Shown here in pieces: positions 17,975-26,450 of a stretch of 64,000 nt of DNA. The DNA lies in contig NZ_BCTO01000010.1 in NCBI RefSeq assembly GCF_001571325.1, forward strand, positions 62,001-126,000. Reading direction: 5' to 3'. The position numbers and the translations under genes are program-made. How positions within the stretch are numbered: the first letter of the stretch is position 1; every line of letters starts with the position of its first letter. Source of the stretch: Delftia tsuruhatensis NBRC 16741. GTDB taxonomy: Bacteria > Pseudomonadota > Gammaproteobacteria > Burkholderiales > Burkholderiaceae_C. Under the pieces are notes generated by a model. It ran no database searches and was not told where the DNA came from. It saw nothing but the letters and a program-made list of their open reading frames with translations.

Positions 17975-18256
17975 TCAGTCGGCCTGTGGCCTGCGGGAGT
18001 CCGAGGCGCCCGTGGGCGTGGAGCTTTCCTCGACGGCTGCATTGGAGGGGCCGGTCGGCAAGGTGGTGGGCGCCGGTGCGGGCGTTGCCCGCTCGGCCGG
18101 GCTGGAGATGCCCAGGGTCTGCGGCAGCGTGGCGCGGTGGCTGGCGGCTGGCGAGCTGGGCAGGAACAGAGGCCCCTTCTGCCCACAGGCCGCAAGGGAC
18201 GCCGCACAGGCCCCAAGGGCAATGCACCTGACTAGAATTTGCGAGGCTTTCAACAT
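17975..18256 (-). CDS. lptM: LptM-like small lipoprotein (LPS translocon maturation chaperone family)
   Basis: A 93-residue outer-membrane lipoprotein. After a signal ([14 protein letters not shown]) the lipobox Cys is followed directly by GQKGPLFLP, the hallmark CGQKGPLxLP of LptM/YifL, which assists LptD maturation. The rest is a Pro/Ser/Thr-rich tail with no recognisable domain. It is divergent from cyaY, as in many proteobacteria. The gene that often follows lptM in beta-proteobacteria, lysA (dapF in enterics), is not here; only 91 bases separate it from the di-iron protein gene. Confidence 0.82.
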   Translation of the reverse strand: MLKASQILVRCIALGACAASLAACGQKGPLFLPSSPAASHRATLPQTLGISSPAERATPAPAPTTLPTGPSNAAVEESSTPTGASDSRRPQAD

Positions 18257-18268
18257 AAGCGAATTGTA

Positions 18269-18607
18269 ATGACCGACCAAGAATTTCTGGACCTTGCCGA
18301 ACGACTGCTGCTGGCGGTGGAGCAAGACTGCGATCGCATCAACGATGAAACCGATGCCGACCTCGATGCCCAGCGCGTGGGAGGCATGGTGACCCTGGTC
18401 TTTGCCAACCGCAGCCAGATCGTGATCAACCAGCAAAAGCCGCTGCACGAGATCTGGCTGGCCGCCAAGGCCGGCGGCTTCCACTACCGCTACGACGCGT
18501 CGCAGGGCGCCTGGCTCGATACCAAGGGCGCGGGCGAGTTCTTCGCCAACCTGAGCCGCTACGCCACCGAGCAATCGGGCCTGGCGCTGCAGTTCTCGGC
18601 ACGCTGA
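18269..18607 (+). CDS. cyaY: Iron donor protein CyaY (frataxin homologue)
   Basis: Small acidic iron-binding protein that modulates Fe-S cluster assembly by the cysteine desulfurase. The 112-residue product matches the family length and shows the acidic first helix ([24 protein letters not shown]), then [28 protein letters not shown] and the final [18 protein letters not shown] chose the ATG at 18269; an upstream in-frame ATG at 18239 would overlap the divergent lptM gene. It ends at a bidirectional terminator shared with mrcA. Confidence 0.95.
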   Translation: MTDQEFLDLAERLLLAVEQDCDRINDETDADLDAQRVGGMVTLVFANRSQIVINQQKPLHEIWLAAKAGGFHYRYDASQGAWLDTKGAGEFFANLSRYATEQSGLALQFSAR

Positions 18608-18636
18608 GACCCCGGCTTTCGGCTGGCTCCAAAAGA

Positions 18637-18659
18637 AAAGCCCGGCATGGCCGGGCTTT
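18637..18659. terminator. Bidirectional terminator between cyaY and PBP1A
   Basis: A perfect 10-bp stem (18637-18646 with 18650-18659) ending in AAA/TTT at both outer edges. It lies between two convergent genes and can stop transcription from both. Confidence 0.8.
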
Positions 18660-18677
18660 CTTGCGTGGTCGACCGCC

Positions 18678-21065
18678 TCAGTTGCGGAACAGGTCGAGGA
18701 TGCGGTTGCGCTCCTCGGTGGCGGGCGGGGGCGTGGCGCCTGCGGCGCTGCCCGTGGATGCACTGTCCATGCCCAGGCTGCTGACGCCGCCGTTGCGCGC
18801 GTTTTCCTCGTAGTACCACTCGCCGCCCATGTTCACGACGCCGGGCGGCACGGGCATCTCGGCCACGGGAACGCCCTTGAGCGCGTGCTGCATGAAGCTG
18901 ATCCAGATCGGCAGGCTCAGGCCGCCGCCGGTCTCGCGGCTGCCCAGGTTGCGCGGCGTGTCGTAGCCGATCCAGGATACGGCGGCCAGCGTGGGCTGGA
19001 AGCCCGCAAACCAGGCATCCACCGAATCGTTGGTCGTGCCGGTCTTGCCATACAGGTCGGGGCGCTTGAGCGTGGACTGCGCGCGCGCTGCCGTGCCCAC
19101 GCGCGCCACGTCCTGCAGCAGGCTGTCCATGATGAAGGCGTTGCGCGCGTCGATGGCCTGGGGCAGTTCCTGCACCGGGGGCGGTGTGAATTCGGACAGG
19201 ATGCGGCCCTTGTGATCGGTGACGCGGGAAATCAGCCAGGGATTGACGCGGTGGCCGCCGTTGGCGAACACGGAGTAGCCGGCCGCCAGCTGCAGCGGCG
19301 TGACGGCACCTGCGCCCAAAGCCATGGTCAGGTAGGCCGGGTGCTTGGCGGCATCAAAGCCGAAGCGCGTGACCCACTCCTGGCCCTGCTTGGGTCCCAC
19401 GGCCTGCAGCAGCCGGATGGAGATCATGTTCTTGGACTTGTTCAGGCCCGTGCGCATGGTCATCGGCCCGTCGTAGCGGCTGTCGTAGTTCTTGGGCTCC
19501 CAGGGCTGCCCCCCCGTCACGCCCGCACTGAAGAACAGCGGCGCGTCATTGATCATGGTGGAGGGCGAGAAGCCCTTTTCCAGCGCCGCGGAGTAGATGA
19601 AGGGCTTGAAGGCCGAGCCGGGCTGGCGCCAGGCCTGGGTCACATGATTGAACTTGTTCTTCTGGAAGTCGAAGCCGCCGATCAGGGCGCGCAAGGCGCC
19701 CGTCTGGGGAACCAGGGCCACGAAGGCGCCTTCCACCTCGGGCAGCTGCGTGATTTCCCAGGTGTTCTTGGGCGTCTTGACCACCCGGATCACGGCGCCG
19801 GGACGGATCTTGATGTTGGGCGGTGCCTTGGGGTTCAGGCCCGATTCGGCAGGCTTGAGGCCTTCGCCCGTGATCTCGATCTGCTCGCCGTCGGCACGGG
19901 CCGCCAGGATCTTGCGCGGGTTGGCATCCAGCACCACGGCGGCGAGCACGTCTCCGTTGTCGGGGTGGTTGGCCAAGGTGTCGTCGATGGCGTCTTCACG
20001 GTCCTCGGCGTCGGCGGGCAGGGCCACGAACTTTTCGGGGCCGCGGTACTTCTGGCGGCGCTCGTAGTCCATGATGCCGCGGCGCAGCGCGGCGTAGGCG
20101 GCTTCCTGTTCGCCGGCATTGATGGTGGTGTAGACGTTCAGGCCGCGCGTGTAGGCCTCGTTGCCGTACTGGGCAAAGATCAGCTGGCGCGCCATTTCGG
20201 CCACGTACTCGGCATGCACCCGGGTGTTGAAGGAGCCTGTGCGGATCTTCAGCGGCTCGGCCTTGGCTTCAGTGGCCTGGGCCGCCGTGATGAAGCCGTT
20301 TTCCTCCATGCGCTCGATGATGTAGAGCTGGCGCGAGCGGGCGCGCTTGGGGTTGCTGATCGGGTTGTAGGCCGAGGGCGCCTTGGGCAGGCCGGCCAGC
20401 ATGGCCGCTTCGGCGACGGTGATGTCCTTCAGTGGCTTGCCGAAATAGGCTTCACAGGCGGCGGCAAAGCCATAGGCCCGATTTCCCAGATAAATCTGGT
20501 TCATGTAGATCTCGAGAATCTGGTTTTTGCTCAGCAGATGCTCTAGCTTAAAAGTCAGTAAGACTTCGTAAATTTTGCGTGTAAAAGTTTTCTCGGAAGA
20601 CAGATAGACATTGCGTGCCACCTGCATGGTGATGGTCGATGCGCCCTGGCTTTTCACGCGGCCCAGATTGGCCAGCGCGGCGCGGGCCATGCCCTTGTAG
20701 TCGACGCCACCGTGCTCGAAAAAGCGGGTGTCTTCAATGGCCAGCACCGCGTCGGTCATCACTTTGGGGATGTCCTGGATGGGCGTCAGCGTGCGCCGCT
20801 CCTCGCCGAACTCGCCCAGCAGGGCGCCTTCGCTGGAGTACACGCGCAGCGGCAGCTTGGGCCGGTAGTCGGCCAGCTCGGACACGTCGGGCAGGTTGGG
20901 GTAGGCCATGGCCAGGGCCACGGCCACCGTCAGCATCAGGGCCAGCGCGCCGGCGACGGCGATGCCCGCCAGCCATAGCAAGGCCTTGGGAAACCAATGC
21001 ATGGGCTTGGACGGAGCGGAGCGAGGCTTTCCAGCCTGGGGTTCTCGGGAGTCTGAGGACGGCAT
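18678..21065 (-). CDS. mrcA: Penicillin-binding protein 1A (bifunctional transglycosylase/transpeptidase)
   Basis: Polymerises and cross-links peptidoglycan at the periplasmic face. The 795-residue product has a short cytoplasmic tail, one membrane helix (about residues 28-52), and a GT51 domain with EDTRFFEHGGVDYKG (catalytic E111), QGASTITMQVARN and KxxEIYMNQIYLGNRAYG. The transpeptidase domain has QPGSAFKPFIYSAAL (active-site Ser in SAFK), LNKSKNM (SxN) and GKTGTT (KTG). An insert between the domains (GALRALIGGFDF preceded by an OB-like region) is typical of PBP1A. I chose the ATG at 21065; an in-frame ATG at 21152 would add 29 atypical residues. Divergent from pilM, an arrangement common in gamma- and beta-proteobacteria. 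Confidence 0.95.
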   Translation of the reverse strand: MPSSDSREPQAGKPRSAPSKPMHWFPKALLWLAGIAVAGALALMLTVAVALAMAYPNLPDVSELADYRPKLPLRVYSSEGALLGEFGEERRTLTPIQDIPKVMTDAVLAIEDTRFFEHGGVDYKGMARAALANLGRVKSQGASTITMQVARNVYLSSEKTFTRKIYEVLLTFKLEHLLSKNQILEIYMNQIYLGNRAYGFAAACEAYFGKPLKDITVAEAAMLAGLPKAPSAYNPISNPKRARSRQLYIIERMEENGFITAAQATEAKAEPLKIRTGSFNTRVHAEYVAEMARQLIFAQYGNEAYTRGLNVYTTINAGEQEAAYAALRRGIMDYERRQKYRGPEKFVALPADAEDREDAIDDTLANHPDNGDVLAAVVLDANPRKILAARADGEQIEITGEGLKPAESGLNPKAPPNIKIRPGAVIRVVKTPKNTWEITQLPEVEGAFVALVPQTGALRALIGGFDFQKNKFNHVTQAWRQPGSAFKPFIYSAALEKGFSPSTMINDAPLFFSAGVTGGQPWEPKNYDSRYDGPMTMRTGLNKSKNMISIRLLQAVGPKQGQEWVTRFGFDAAKHPAYLTMALGAGAVTPLQLAAGYSVFANGGHRVNPWLISRVTDHKGRILSEFTPPPVQELPQAIDARNAFIMDSLLQDVARVGTAARAQSTLKRPDLYGKTGTTNDSVDAWFAGFQPTLAAVSWIGYDTPRNLGSRETGGGLSLPIWISFMQHALKGVPVAEMPVPPGVVNMGGEWYYEENARNGGVSSLGMDSASTGSAAGATPPPATEERNRILDLFRN

Positions 21066-21373
21066 GTCGCAGGGAGTGCTGAGGAGTGCCGCATTATAAA
21101 AATGCGTTCCCCAGGGGGTCGGTAGGAGGCGGCTGCACACGGTTGCCAGCATGGCCGCAAGCCTCGCATCCTAAGCCAGGCGTACAGGCCGACATGCAAG
21201 CAGGGGTGCATTCCTGTCGCATTTGATGGCCCGCAACAATGTCTGTTTTTGGCCACTACCGTCAACCATGCTCCGGCAGGCATGGTGAGTTGCGCGCAGT
21301 CTTGCTGATAGCATTCAACCTATATGTGAAGGTTTGTTGCGTTCTTTACATACACAAGAAGAGGGAGGGCAAG
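21066..21373. other. Divergent promoter region between mrcA and pilM
   Basis: No gene is seen. A 7-bp inverted repeat (21265-21271 with 21280-21286, 8-nt loop) lies about 90 bases before pilM and could be an operator or hairpin. TATATG at 21321-21326 is a possible -10 hexamer for the pil operon, but I cannot pair it with a convincing -35. The region is more AT-rich near pilM. Confidence 0.4.
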
Positions 21374-22453
21374 TTGATTGCTATGGGATCCTTATTCAGT
21401 CGCCAGCCCGCACCTTTGCTAGGCATCGACATCAGTTCTTCGAGCGCCAAGCTCGTTGAGCTGTCTCGTGCCAGGTCGGGCGAACTGTTGCTGGAGCGCT
21501 GTGCCATCGAGCCGCTGGAGCGGGGATGGATCACGGATGGCAACATCGAAAAGTTCGACGAAGTGGCAGAGGCTGTACGGCGGCTGGTCAAAAAAAGCGG
21601 CACGCGGACCAAGAACGTGGCCATGGCATTGCCGGCTTCGGCCGTGATCACCAAGAAGATTTCGCTGCCCGACGGCATGAGCGAGCAGGAACTGGAGGTC
21701 CAGGTCGAATCCGAGGCCAATCAGTACATTCCTTTTTCGCTCGACGAAGTGAGTCTGGACTTCTGTGTCATAGGCCCGTCATCGAATTCGCCTGGCGACG
21801 TGGATGTGCTCATTGCCGCCTCCCGCCGCGAGAAGGTGCAGGACCGCCAGGGCCTGGCCGAGGCGGCCGGCCTCAAGCCGATGGTCATCGACATCGAGCC
21901 CCATGCCTCCCGCATGGCCGCCGGACGGTTGATCGAGCGCCTGCCCAATCAGGGCAACAACGCTTTGGTGGCACTGTTCGAGGTAGGCGCCATGACGACC
22001 AGCATGCAGATCCTGCGTGACGACGAGGTGCTGTACGACCGTGACCAGGCCTTTGGCGGCGCCCAGCTGACGCAGCTGATCGCGCGCCAATATGGCTTCT
22101 CCCTCGAAGAGGCCGAGTCCAAGAAGCGCAACGGCGAACTGCCGGAGGACTACGCCTCCGCCGTGCTCAAGCCCTTCGTGCAGAGCATGACGCAGGAAGT
22201 GTCGCGCGCACTGCAGTTCTTTTTCACCAGCACGCCCCACAACCGCATAGACCACATCCTGCTGGCTGGCGGCTCGGCACCGCTTTCCGGCCTGTCCGAG
22301 GCCATCACGCAGCAGACCGGATTCGCCTGCAGCCTTGCCAACCCCTTCGATGGCATGGAAGTCGGCAGCGGCGTGCGCCTCAAGCGCATGTCGCGCGAGG
22401 CCCCCGCCTACCTGACCGCCTGCGGTCTGGCCATGCGGAGGTTTGTGTCGTGA
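21374..22453 (+). CDS. pilM: Type IV pilus assembly protein PilM
   Basis: Actin-like (FtsA-fold) cytoplasmic protein that binds the N-terminus of PilN and links the pilus motor to the alignment complex. The 359-residue product begins MIAMGSLFSRQPAPLLGIDI, with LLGIDISSSSAKLVELS forming the first nucleotide-binding loop and HILLAGGSAPLSGL the adenosine loop. I chose the TTG at 21374, 5 bases after GGAGG; the ATG at 21383 would leave that ribosome site too far away. First gene of pilMNOPQ; the stop overlaps the GTG of pilN. Confidence 0.93.
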   Translation: MIAMGSLFSRQPAPLLGIDISSSSAKLVELSRARSGELLLERCAIEPLERGWITDGNIEKFDEVAEAVRRLVKKSGTRTKNVAMALPASAVITKKISLPDGMSEQELEVQVESEANQYIPFSLDEVSLDFCVIGPSSNSPGDVDVLIAASRREKVQDRQGLAEAAGLKPMVIDIEPHASRMAAGRLIERLPNQGNNALVALFEVGAMTTSMQILRDDEVLYDRDQAFGGAQLTQLIARQYGFSLEEAESKKRNGELPEDYASAVLKPFVQSMTQEVSRALQFFFTSTPHNRIDHILLAGGSAPLSGLSEAITQQTGFACSLANPFDGMEVGSGVRLKRMSREAPAYLTACGLAMRRFVS

Positions 22454-23061
22454 TCCTGATCAATCTGCTTCCTCACAGAGAAGCCACACGCAAGCGACGC
22501 AAGGAAGCATTCCAGGCCACCATGGTCCTTTCGGCCCTGATAGGGGTTTTGATCATTGGTGCTGTCTACTGGTGGTACCAGATGATGATCGAAGCCCAGC
22601 AGGCAAAGAACAGCATGCTGCGCGCCGAGATCACGGTGCTGGAGTCCCAGATCAAGGAAATCGCCGGGCTGGAGGATGAGATCACTGCCCTGCGTGCACG
22701 TCAGAAGGCCGTGGAAGACCTGCAGTCCGATCGCAATCTGCCGGTGCACATGCTCAACGAGCTGGTGTCCCAACTGCCCGATGGCGTCTACATCACCAGC
22801 ATCAAGCAGGAAGGTCTGGCCGTGACCATGCAGGGCACGGCGCAGTCCAATGAGCGGGTGTCCGAGATGCTGCGCAATCTGTCCGAGGGAACGCCCTGGA
22901 TCTCCAAGCCGGAACTGGTGGAGATCGTGGCCAAGACGGTCAACGTCACGCCCAAGGACCAGCGCCGTGCTGCAGCGTTCAATCTGCGCTTCCAGCTCAC
23001 GCGCGCCAGCGTTGCGGAGAAAGGCCTTCCGACGGCGGCCAACCCAGGAAAGTCCCAGTGA
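22450..23061 (+). CDS. pilN: Type IV pilus assembly protein PilN
   Basis: Bitopic inner-membrane protein (203 residues) that pairs with PilO. The N-terminal MILINLLPHREATRKRR contains the conserved INLLP motif that docks into PilM. One membrane helix (about residues 22-42) precedes a coiled coil (LRAEITVLESQIKEIAGLEDEI) and a ferredoxin-like periplasmic domain. The GTG start at 22450 overlaps the pilM stop. Confidence 0.95.
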   Translation: MILINLLPHREATRKRRKEAFQATMVLSALIGVLIIGAVYWWYQMMIEAQQAKNSMLRAEITVLESQIKEIAGLEDEITALRARQKAVEDLQSDRNLPVHMLNELVSQLPDGVYITSIKQEGLAVTMQGTAQSNERVSEMLRNLSEGTPWISKPELVEIVAKTVNVTPKDQRRAAAFNLRFQLTRASVAEKGLPTAANPGKSQ

Positions 23062-23738
23062 TGGCCAAGAAGAAAAAGAACGACATCGACTTCTCCGCAC
23101 TGCAGGAGAACATCCAGCGCCAATTCCGTGGTCTTGATCCCAATGATCCTTCGCGGTGGCCCTTGCTGCCGCGTTTTCTGTTGTGCGTTGCCATTGCGTT
23201 GGGCGTCGCCGCCTTGCTCTGGTACGTACTGATCAAGGACTATGAGGACATGCTGGAGCAAGAGCGCAACACCGAAGTCACGCTGCGCCAGGACTTCAGC
23301 CAGAAGCTGTCCAAGGCGGTCAGCCTGGATGGCCTGAAGAAGCAGCGTGAACAGGTCCAGCAATATGTGACACAGCTGGAAAAGCAGTTGCCCAGCAAGG
23401 CGGAAATGGCTGCGCTGCTCTCGGACATCAACCAGGCCGGACTGGGGCGCAGCCTGCAGTTTGAAACGTTCCGCCCCGGGGCGATGGTGGTCAAGGAGTA
23501 CTACGCCGAGCTGCCCATTGCTTTGAAGGTCACAGGACGCTTTCATGACATCGGTTCATTCGCTTCCGACGTGGCCTACCTGTCTCGCATCGTGACCTTG
23601 AACAACTTGTCGATTGTCCCTGTGGGCAAGGAGGGCAGCGAGGTCTTGAGCATGGAGGCGACGGCGCGAACCTTCCGCTACCTGGATGCCGAGGAAGTGC
23701 AGGCGCAACGTGCGGCCGCCGGGAAGGGCAAGAAATGA
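23061..23738 (+). CDS. pilO: Type IV pilus assembly protein PilO
   Basis: Inner-membrane alignment protein (225 residues) that forms heterodimers with PilN and contacts PilP. A cytoplasmic N-terminus (FSALQENIQRQFRGLDPNDP) leads to one helix (FLLCVAIALGVAALLWYVLI), a coiled coil (LRQDFSQKLSKAVSLDGLKKQREQVQ is within it) and a periplasmic domain. The ATG overlaps the pilN stop as TGATG; a GTG one codon earlier is also possible. Overlaps pilP. Confidence 0.93.
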   Translation: MAKKKKNDIDFSALQENIQRQFRGLDPNDPSRWPLLPRFLLCVAIALGVAALLWYVLIKDYEDMLEQERNTEVTLRQDFSQKLSKAVSLDGLKKQREQVQQYVTQLEKQLPSKAEMAALLSDINQAGLGRSLQFETFRPGAMVVKEYYAELPIALKVTGRFHDIGSFASDVAYLSRIVTLNNLSIVPVGKEGSEVLSMEATARTFRYLDAEEVQAQRAAAGKGKK

Positions 23739-24283
23739 GGCAAATGCGTTTTCGCGGCTGGCTTGTGCTGGCCGCCTGTCTGTCGCTGGTGGCGTGCACT
23801 TCATCCGAGCATGAGGAATTGCAGACCTGGATGGCGCAGGAGCGTGCCAATGCAAAGCCTCGCGTCAAACCATTGGAAGAGCCGAAGTTATTCACGCCTC
23901 AGGCCTACCTGGGTTCGGAGGGGATGGATCCCTTCAACCCTTTGAAGCTGATGCAGGTGTTGCGCAGAGAGTCCGTGCAGTCCAACGCGAATACCAGCTT
24001 GATGGCTGCAGAGCTCAACCGCCGCAAGGAGCCGCTGGAAGCAGAGCCCCTGGATGCAATGACCATGGTGGGCAGCCTGGACAAGAAGGGTGTGCCCACG
24101 GCCTTGATCAGAGTCGGAACATTGCTGTATCAGGTCCGTGCAGGAAATTACCTGGGCCAGAACTACGGAAAGATCACCCGGATCACGGAGACTTCCATCC
24201 AGTTGCGCGAAATCGTCCAGGATGGCAGCGGCGACTGGATAGAAAGAAATAGCACACTGGAGTTGCAGGAGGGAAGGAAATGA
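23735..24283 (+). CDS. pilP: Type IV pilus lipoprotein PilP
   Basis: Periplasmic inner-membrane lipoprotein (182 residues) linking the PilNO ring to the secretin PilQ. The signal ends at the lipobox LVAC (Cys22). The C-terminal beta-sandwich holds AMTMVGSLDKKGVPTALI and YQVRAGNYLGQNYGKI, the HR domain recognised by PilQ. The ATG overlaps the pilO stop, and the pilP stop overlaps the pilQ start. Confidence 0.93.
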   Translation: MRQMRFRGWLVLAACLSLVACTSSEHEELQTWMAQERANAKPRVKPLEEPKLFTPQAYLGSEGMDPFNPLKLMQVLRRESVQSNANTSLMAAELNRRKEPLEAEPLDAMTMVGSLDKKGVPTALIRVGTLLYQVRAGNYLGQNYGKITRITETSIQLREIVQDGSGDWIERNSTLELQEGRK

Positions 24284-26427
24284 TGGGCACACATCGCAGC
24301 ATGTCTCACAAAGCTCGCTGGGGAATCGCCTTGGGCGGTTGGTTGCTGGGCTCCTTTGCATGGGCGCAGTCCGCGATAGAGTCGGTCTCCGGTTCCATCC
24401 AGGGGGGCACCGAGGTGGTGCGCATCGAGCTTTCCGAAGCGCTGGCTGCGGACCCGACCGGATTTGCGATCCAGTCGCCTGCGCGGATCGCACTGGATTT
24501 TCCTGGCGCAACCAATGCGACGGGCAAATCGATGGTCGAGCTCAACCAGGGCAACCTGCGTTCCATCAATATCGTGGAAGCCTCTGGCCGTTCCCGGCTG
24601 GTGCTGAATTTGAAATCGGCGACTTCCTACCGCACTGAACGCCAAGGCAAGGCGTTGCTGATCCTGCTGGATCCTGTGGCCGCGTCTGCTGCGGTGAAGC
24701 CTTCTGCGCAGCAGGGTGTGTTTGAAGCCAAGACAGCCGTCGGTAGCGATGTCCAACCCATTCGGGATGTTGATTTCCGTCGTGGCAGCGATGGCTCGGG
24801 CCGCATCGTCGTGGGATTGAGCAATAGCCAGGTCGGCGTGGACCTGCGCCGCGAAGGCAAGGAACTGGTCGTCGATTTTCTGCGTTCCTCCCTGCCTGAA
24901 GGCTTGCGCCGCAAGCTGGATGTTGCGGATTTCGGAACACCGGTGCAGACAATCTCATCGGTGCAGCAGGGGGAATCCGTGCGCATGCGTATCGCTCCCG
25001 TCGGCGACTGGGAGCACAGTGCCTACCAAAGCGACAGCCAGTTTGTGATCGAGGTCCGCCAGAAAAAGGTGGATGTGAGCAAGCTCACGCAGGGCCCGGG
25101 CTACAGCGGTGAAAAGCTCTCCCTGAATTTCCAGAACATCGAAGTGCGGTCCCTGCTGCAGGTGATTGCCGACTTCACGAACTTCAACATCGTGACCTCG
25201 GATACGGTTTCCGGGGCGTTGACCCTGCGTCTCAAGGATGTTCCCTGGGACCAGGCCCTGCAGATCATCATGGATGCCAAGGGCCTGGGCATGCGCAAGT
25301 CGGGCTCGGTGCTCTGGATTGCGCCCAAGGATGAGATCGATGCGCGCACCAAGCGTGACTATGAAGCCGCGATGGAAATCCAGAAACTGGAGCCGCTGCG
25401 CACCCAGGGCTTTCAGCTGAACTATGCGAAGGCGGCCGATATCCTGTTGCAAATCACGACGAACACCAGCTCTGCCGGGGTTGGAGGAACTGCGACGAGA
25501 TTTCTGTCCGAGCGCGGGTCCGCAATCTCCGAGCCTCGAACCAACCAACTCTTTGTGACGGACACTCCCGCCAAGCTTGAGGCAATGAAAGCATTGCTGG
25601 CCACGCTGGATGTGCCAGTGCGGCAAGTGCTCATTGAAGCGCGTATTGTGGAAGCCCGTGACACGTTCGGTCGTGCGCTGGGGGTACGCCTCGGCGGCGG
25701 GGACTTGCGTGCCCAGCGTGGTGGCGATGGTGGCTACAGCATCGGCGGTGACAATCGTGTTGTCTTCGGTACGGGGTTCGATAACGCAAATGCTTCTGCG
25801 GGTGCTGGAGGCACGGTCAACACTTCGGGCAGCTTCGTGAATCTTCCTGCATCCTTGTCAGGAGTTTCAGGATCTGGCACGTTTGCCATGTCCATCTTCA
25901 ACGCTGCAGCCAATCGCTTCCTTACGCTGGAGCTCTCGGCGATGGAGGCCGACGGACAAGGCAAGATCATTTCAAGCCCTCGTCTCATGACCGCTGACCA
26001 GACCAAGGCGCTGATCGAGCAGGGTACTGAATACCCATATTCAGTCACCGCACCCAACGGAGCGACCACCATAGCCTTCAAGAAGGCGGTGTTGAAGCTG
26101 GAAGTGACGCCGCAGATAACTCCTGAAGGCGATATCATCCTGGATCTGGATATCAACAAGGATTCTCGCGGTGAAACCACGACCCAGGGGGTGGCCATTG
26201 ACACAAAGCATATCAAGACGCAGATCCTGGTGCAAAACGGTGGCACCGTGGTGATTGGCGGTATTTTTGAGTTGGAAGAAACGAACCAGGAAAACAAGAT
26301 TCCATTGTTGGGTGATGTGCCCGTGCTGGGAAATCTTTTCAAGAGCCGATCCAAGACTTCTTCCAAGAGAGAAATGCTGGTATTCATTACGCCAAAAATG
26401 ATTTCTGATAGCGCTGCAAAACGCTGA
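24280..26427 (+). CDS. pilQ: Type IV pilus secretin PilQ
   Basis: Outer-membrane channel through which the pilus passes. The 715-residue precursor has a signal peptide ending near SFAWAQS. Two AMIN domains follow that bind peptidoglycan (SGSIQGGTEVVRIELSEA; RDVDFRRGSDGSGRIVVGL), then a secretin/TonB short domain (LSLNFQNIEVRSLLQVIADF), the N1 domain and the secretin barrel (VLIEARIVEARDTFGRALGVRLG; IISSPRLMTADQTKALIEQG; IPLLGDVPVLGNLFKS). An ATG at 24280 or 24283 follows a GGAGGGAAGG ribosome site. It is the last pil gene; a lipoprotein gene follows after 23 bases. Confidence 0.95.
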   Translation: MMGTHRSMSHKARWGIALGGWLLGSFAWAQSAIESVSGSIQGGTEVVRIELSEALAADPTGFAIQSPARIALDFPGATNATGKSMVELNQGNLRSINIVEASGRSRLVLNLKSATSYRTERQGKALLILLDPVAASAAVKPSAQQGVFEAKTAVGSDVQPIRDVDFRRGSDGSGRIVVGLSNSQVGVDLRREGKELVVDFLRSSLPEGLRRKLDVADFGTPVQTISSVQQGESVRMRIAPVGDWEHSAYQSDSQFVIEVRQKKVDVSKLTQGPGYSGEKLSLNFQNIEVRSLLQVIADFTNFNIVTSDTVSGALTLRLKDVPWDQALQIIMDAKGLGMRKSGSVLWIAPKDEIDARTKRDYEAAMEIQKLEPLRTQGFQLNYAKAADILLQITTNTSSAGVGGTATRFLSERGSAISEPRTNQLFVTDTPAKLEAMKALLATLDVPVRQVLIEARIVEARDTFGRALGVRLGGGDLRAQRGGDGGYSIGGDNRVVFGTGFDNANASAGAGGTVNTSGSFVNLPASLSGVSGSGTFAMSIFNAAANRFLTLELSAMEADGQGKIISSPRLMTADQTKALIEQGTEYPYSVTAPNGATTIAFKKAVLKLEVTPQITPEGDIILDLDINKDSRGETTTQGVAIDTKHIKTQILVQNGGTVVIGGIFELEETNQENKIPLLGDVPVLGNLFKSRSKTSSKREMLVFITPKMISDSAAKR

Positions 26428-26450
26428 GTGAAAATTTAGGGAGATATCTG

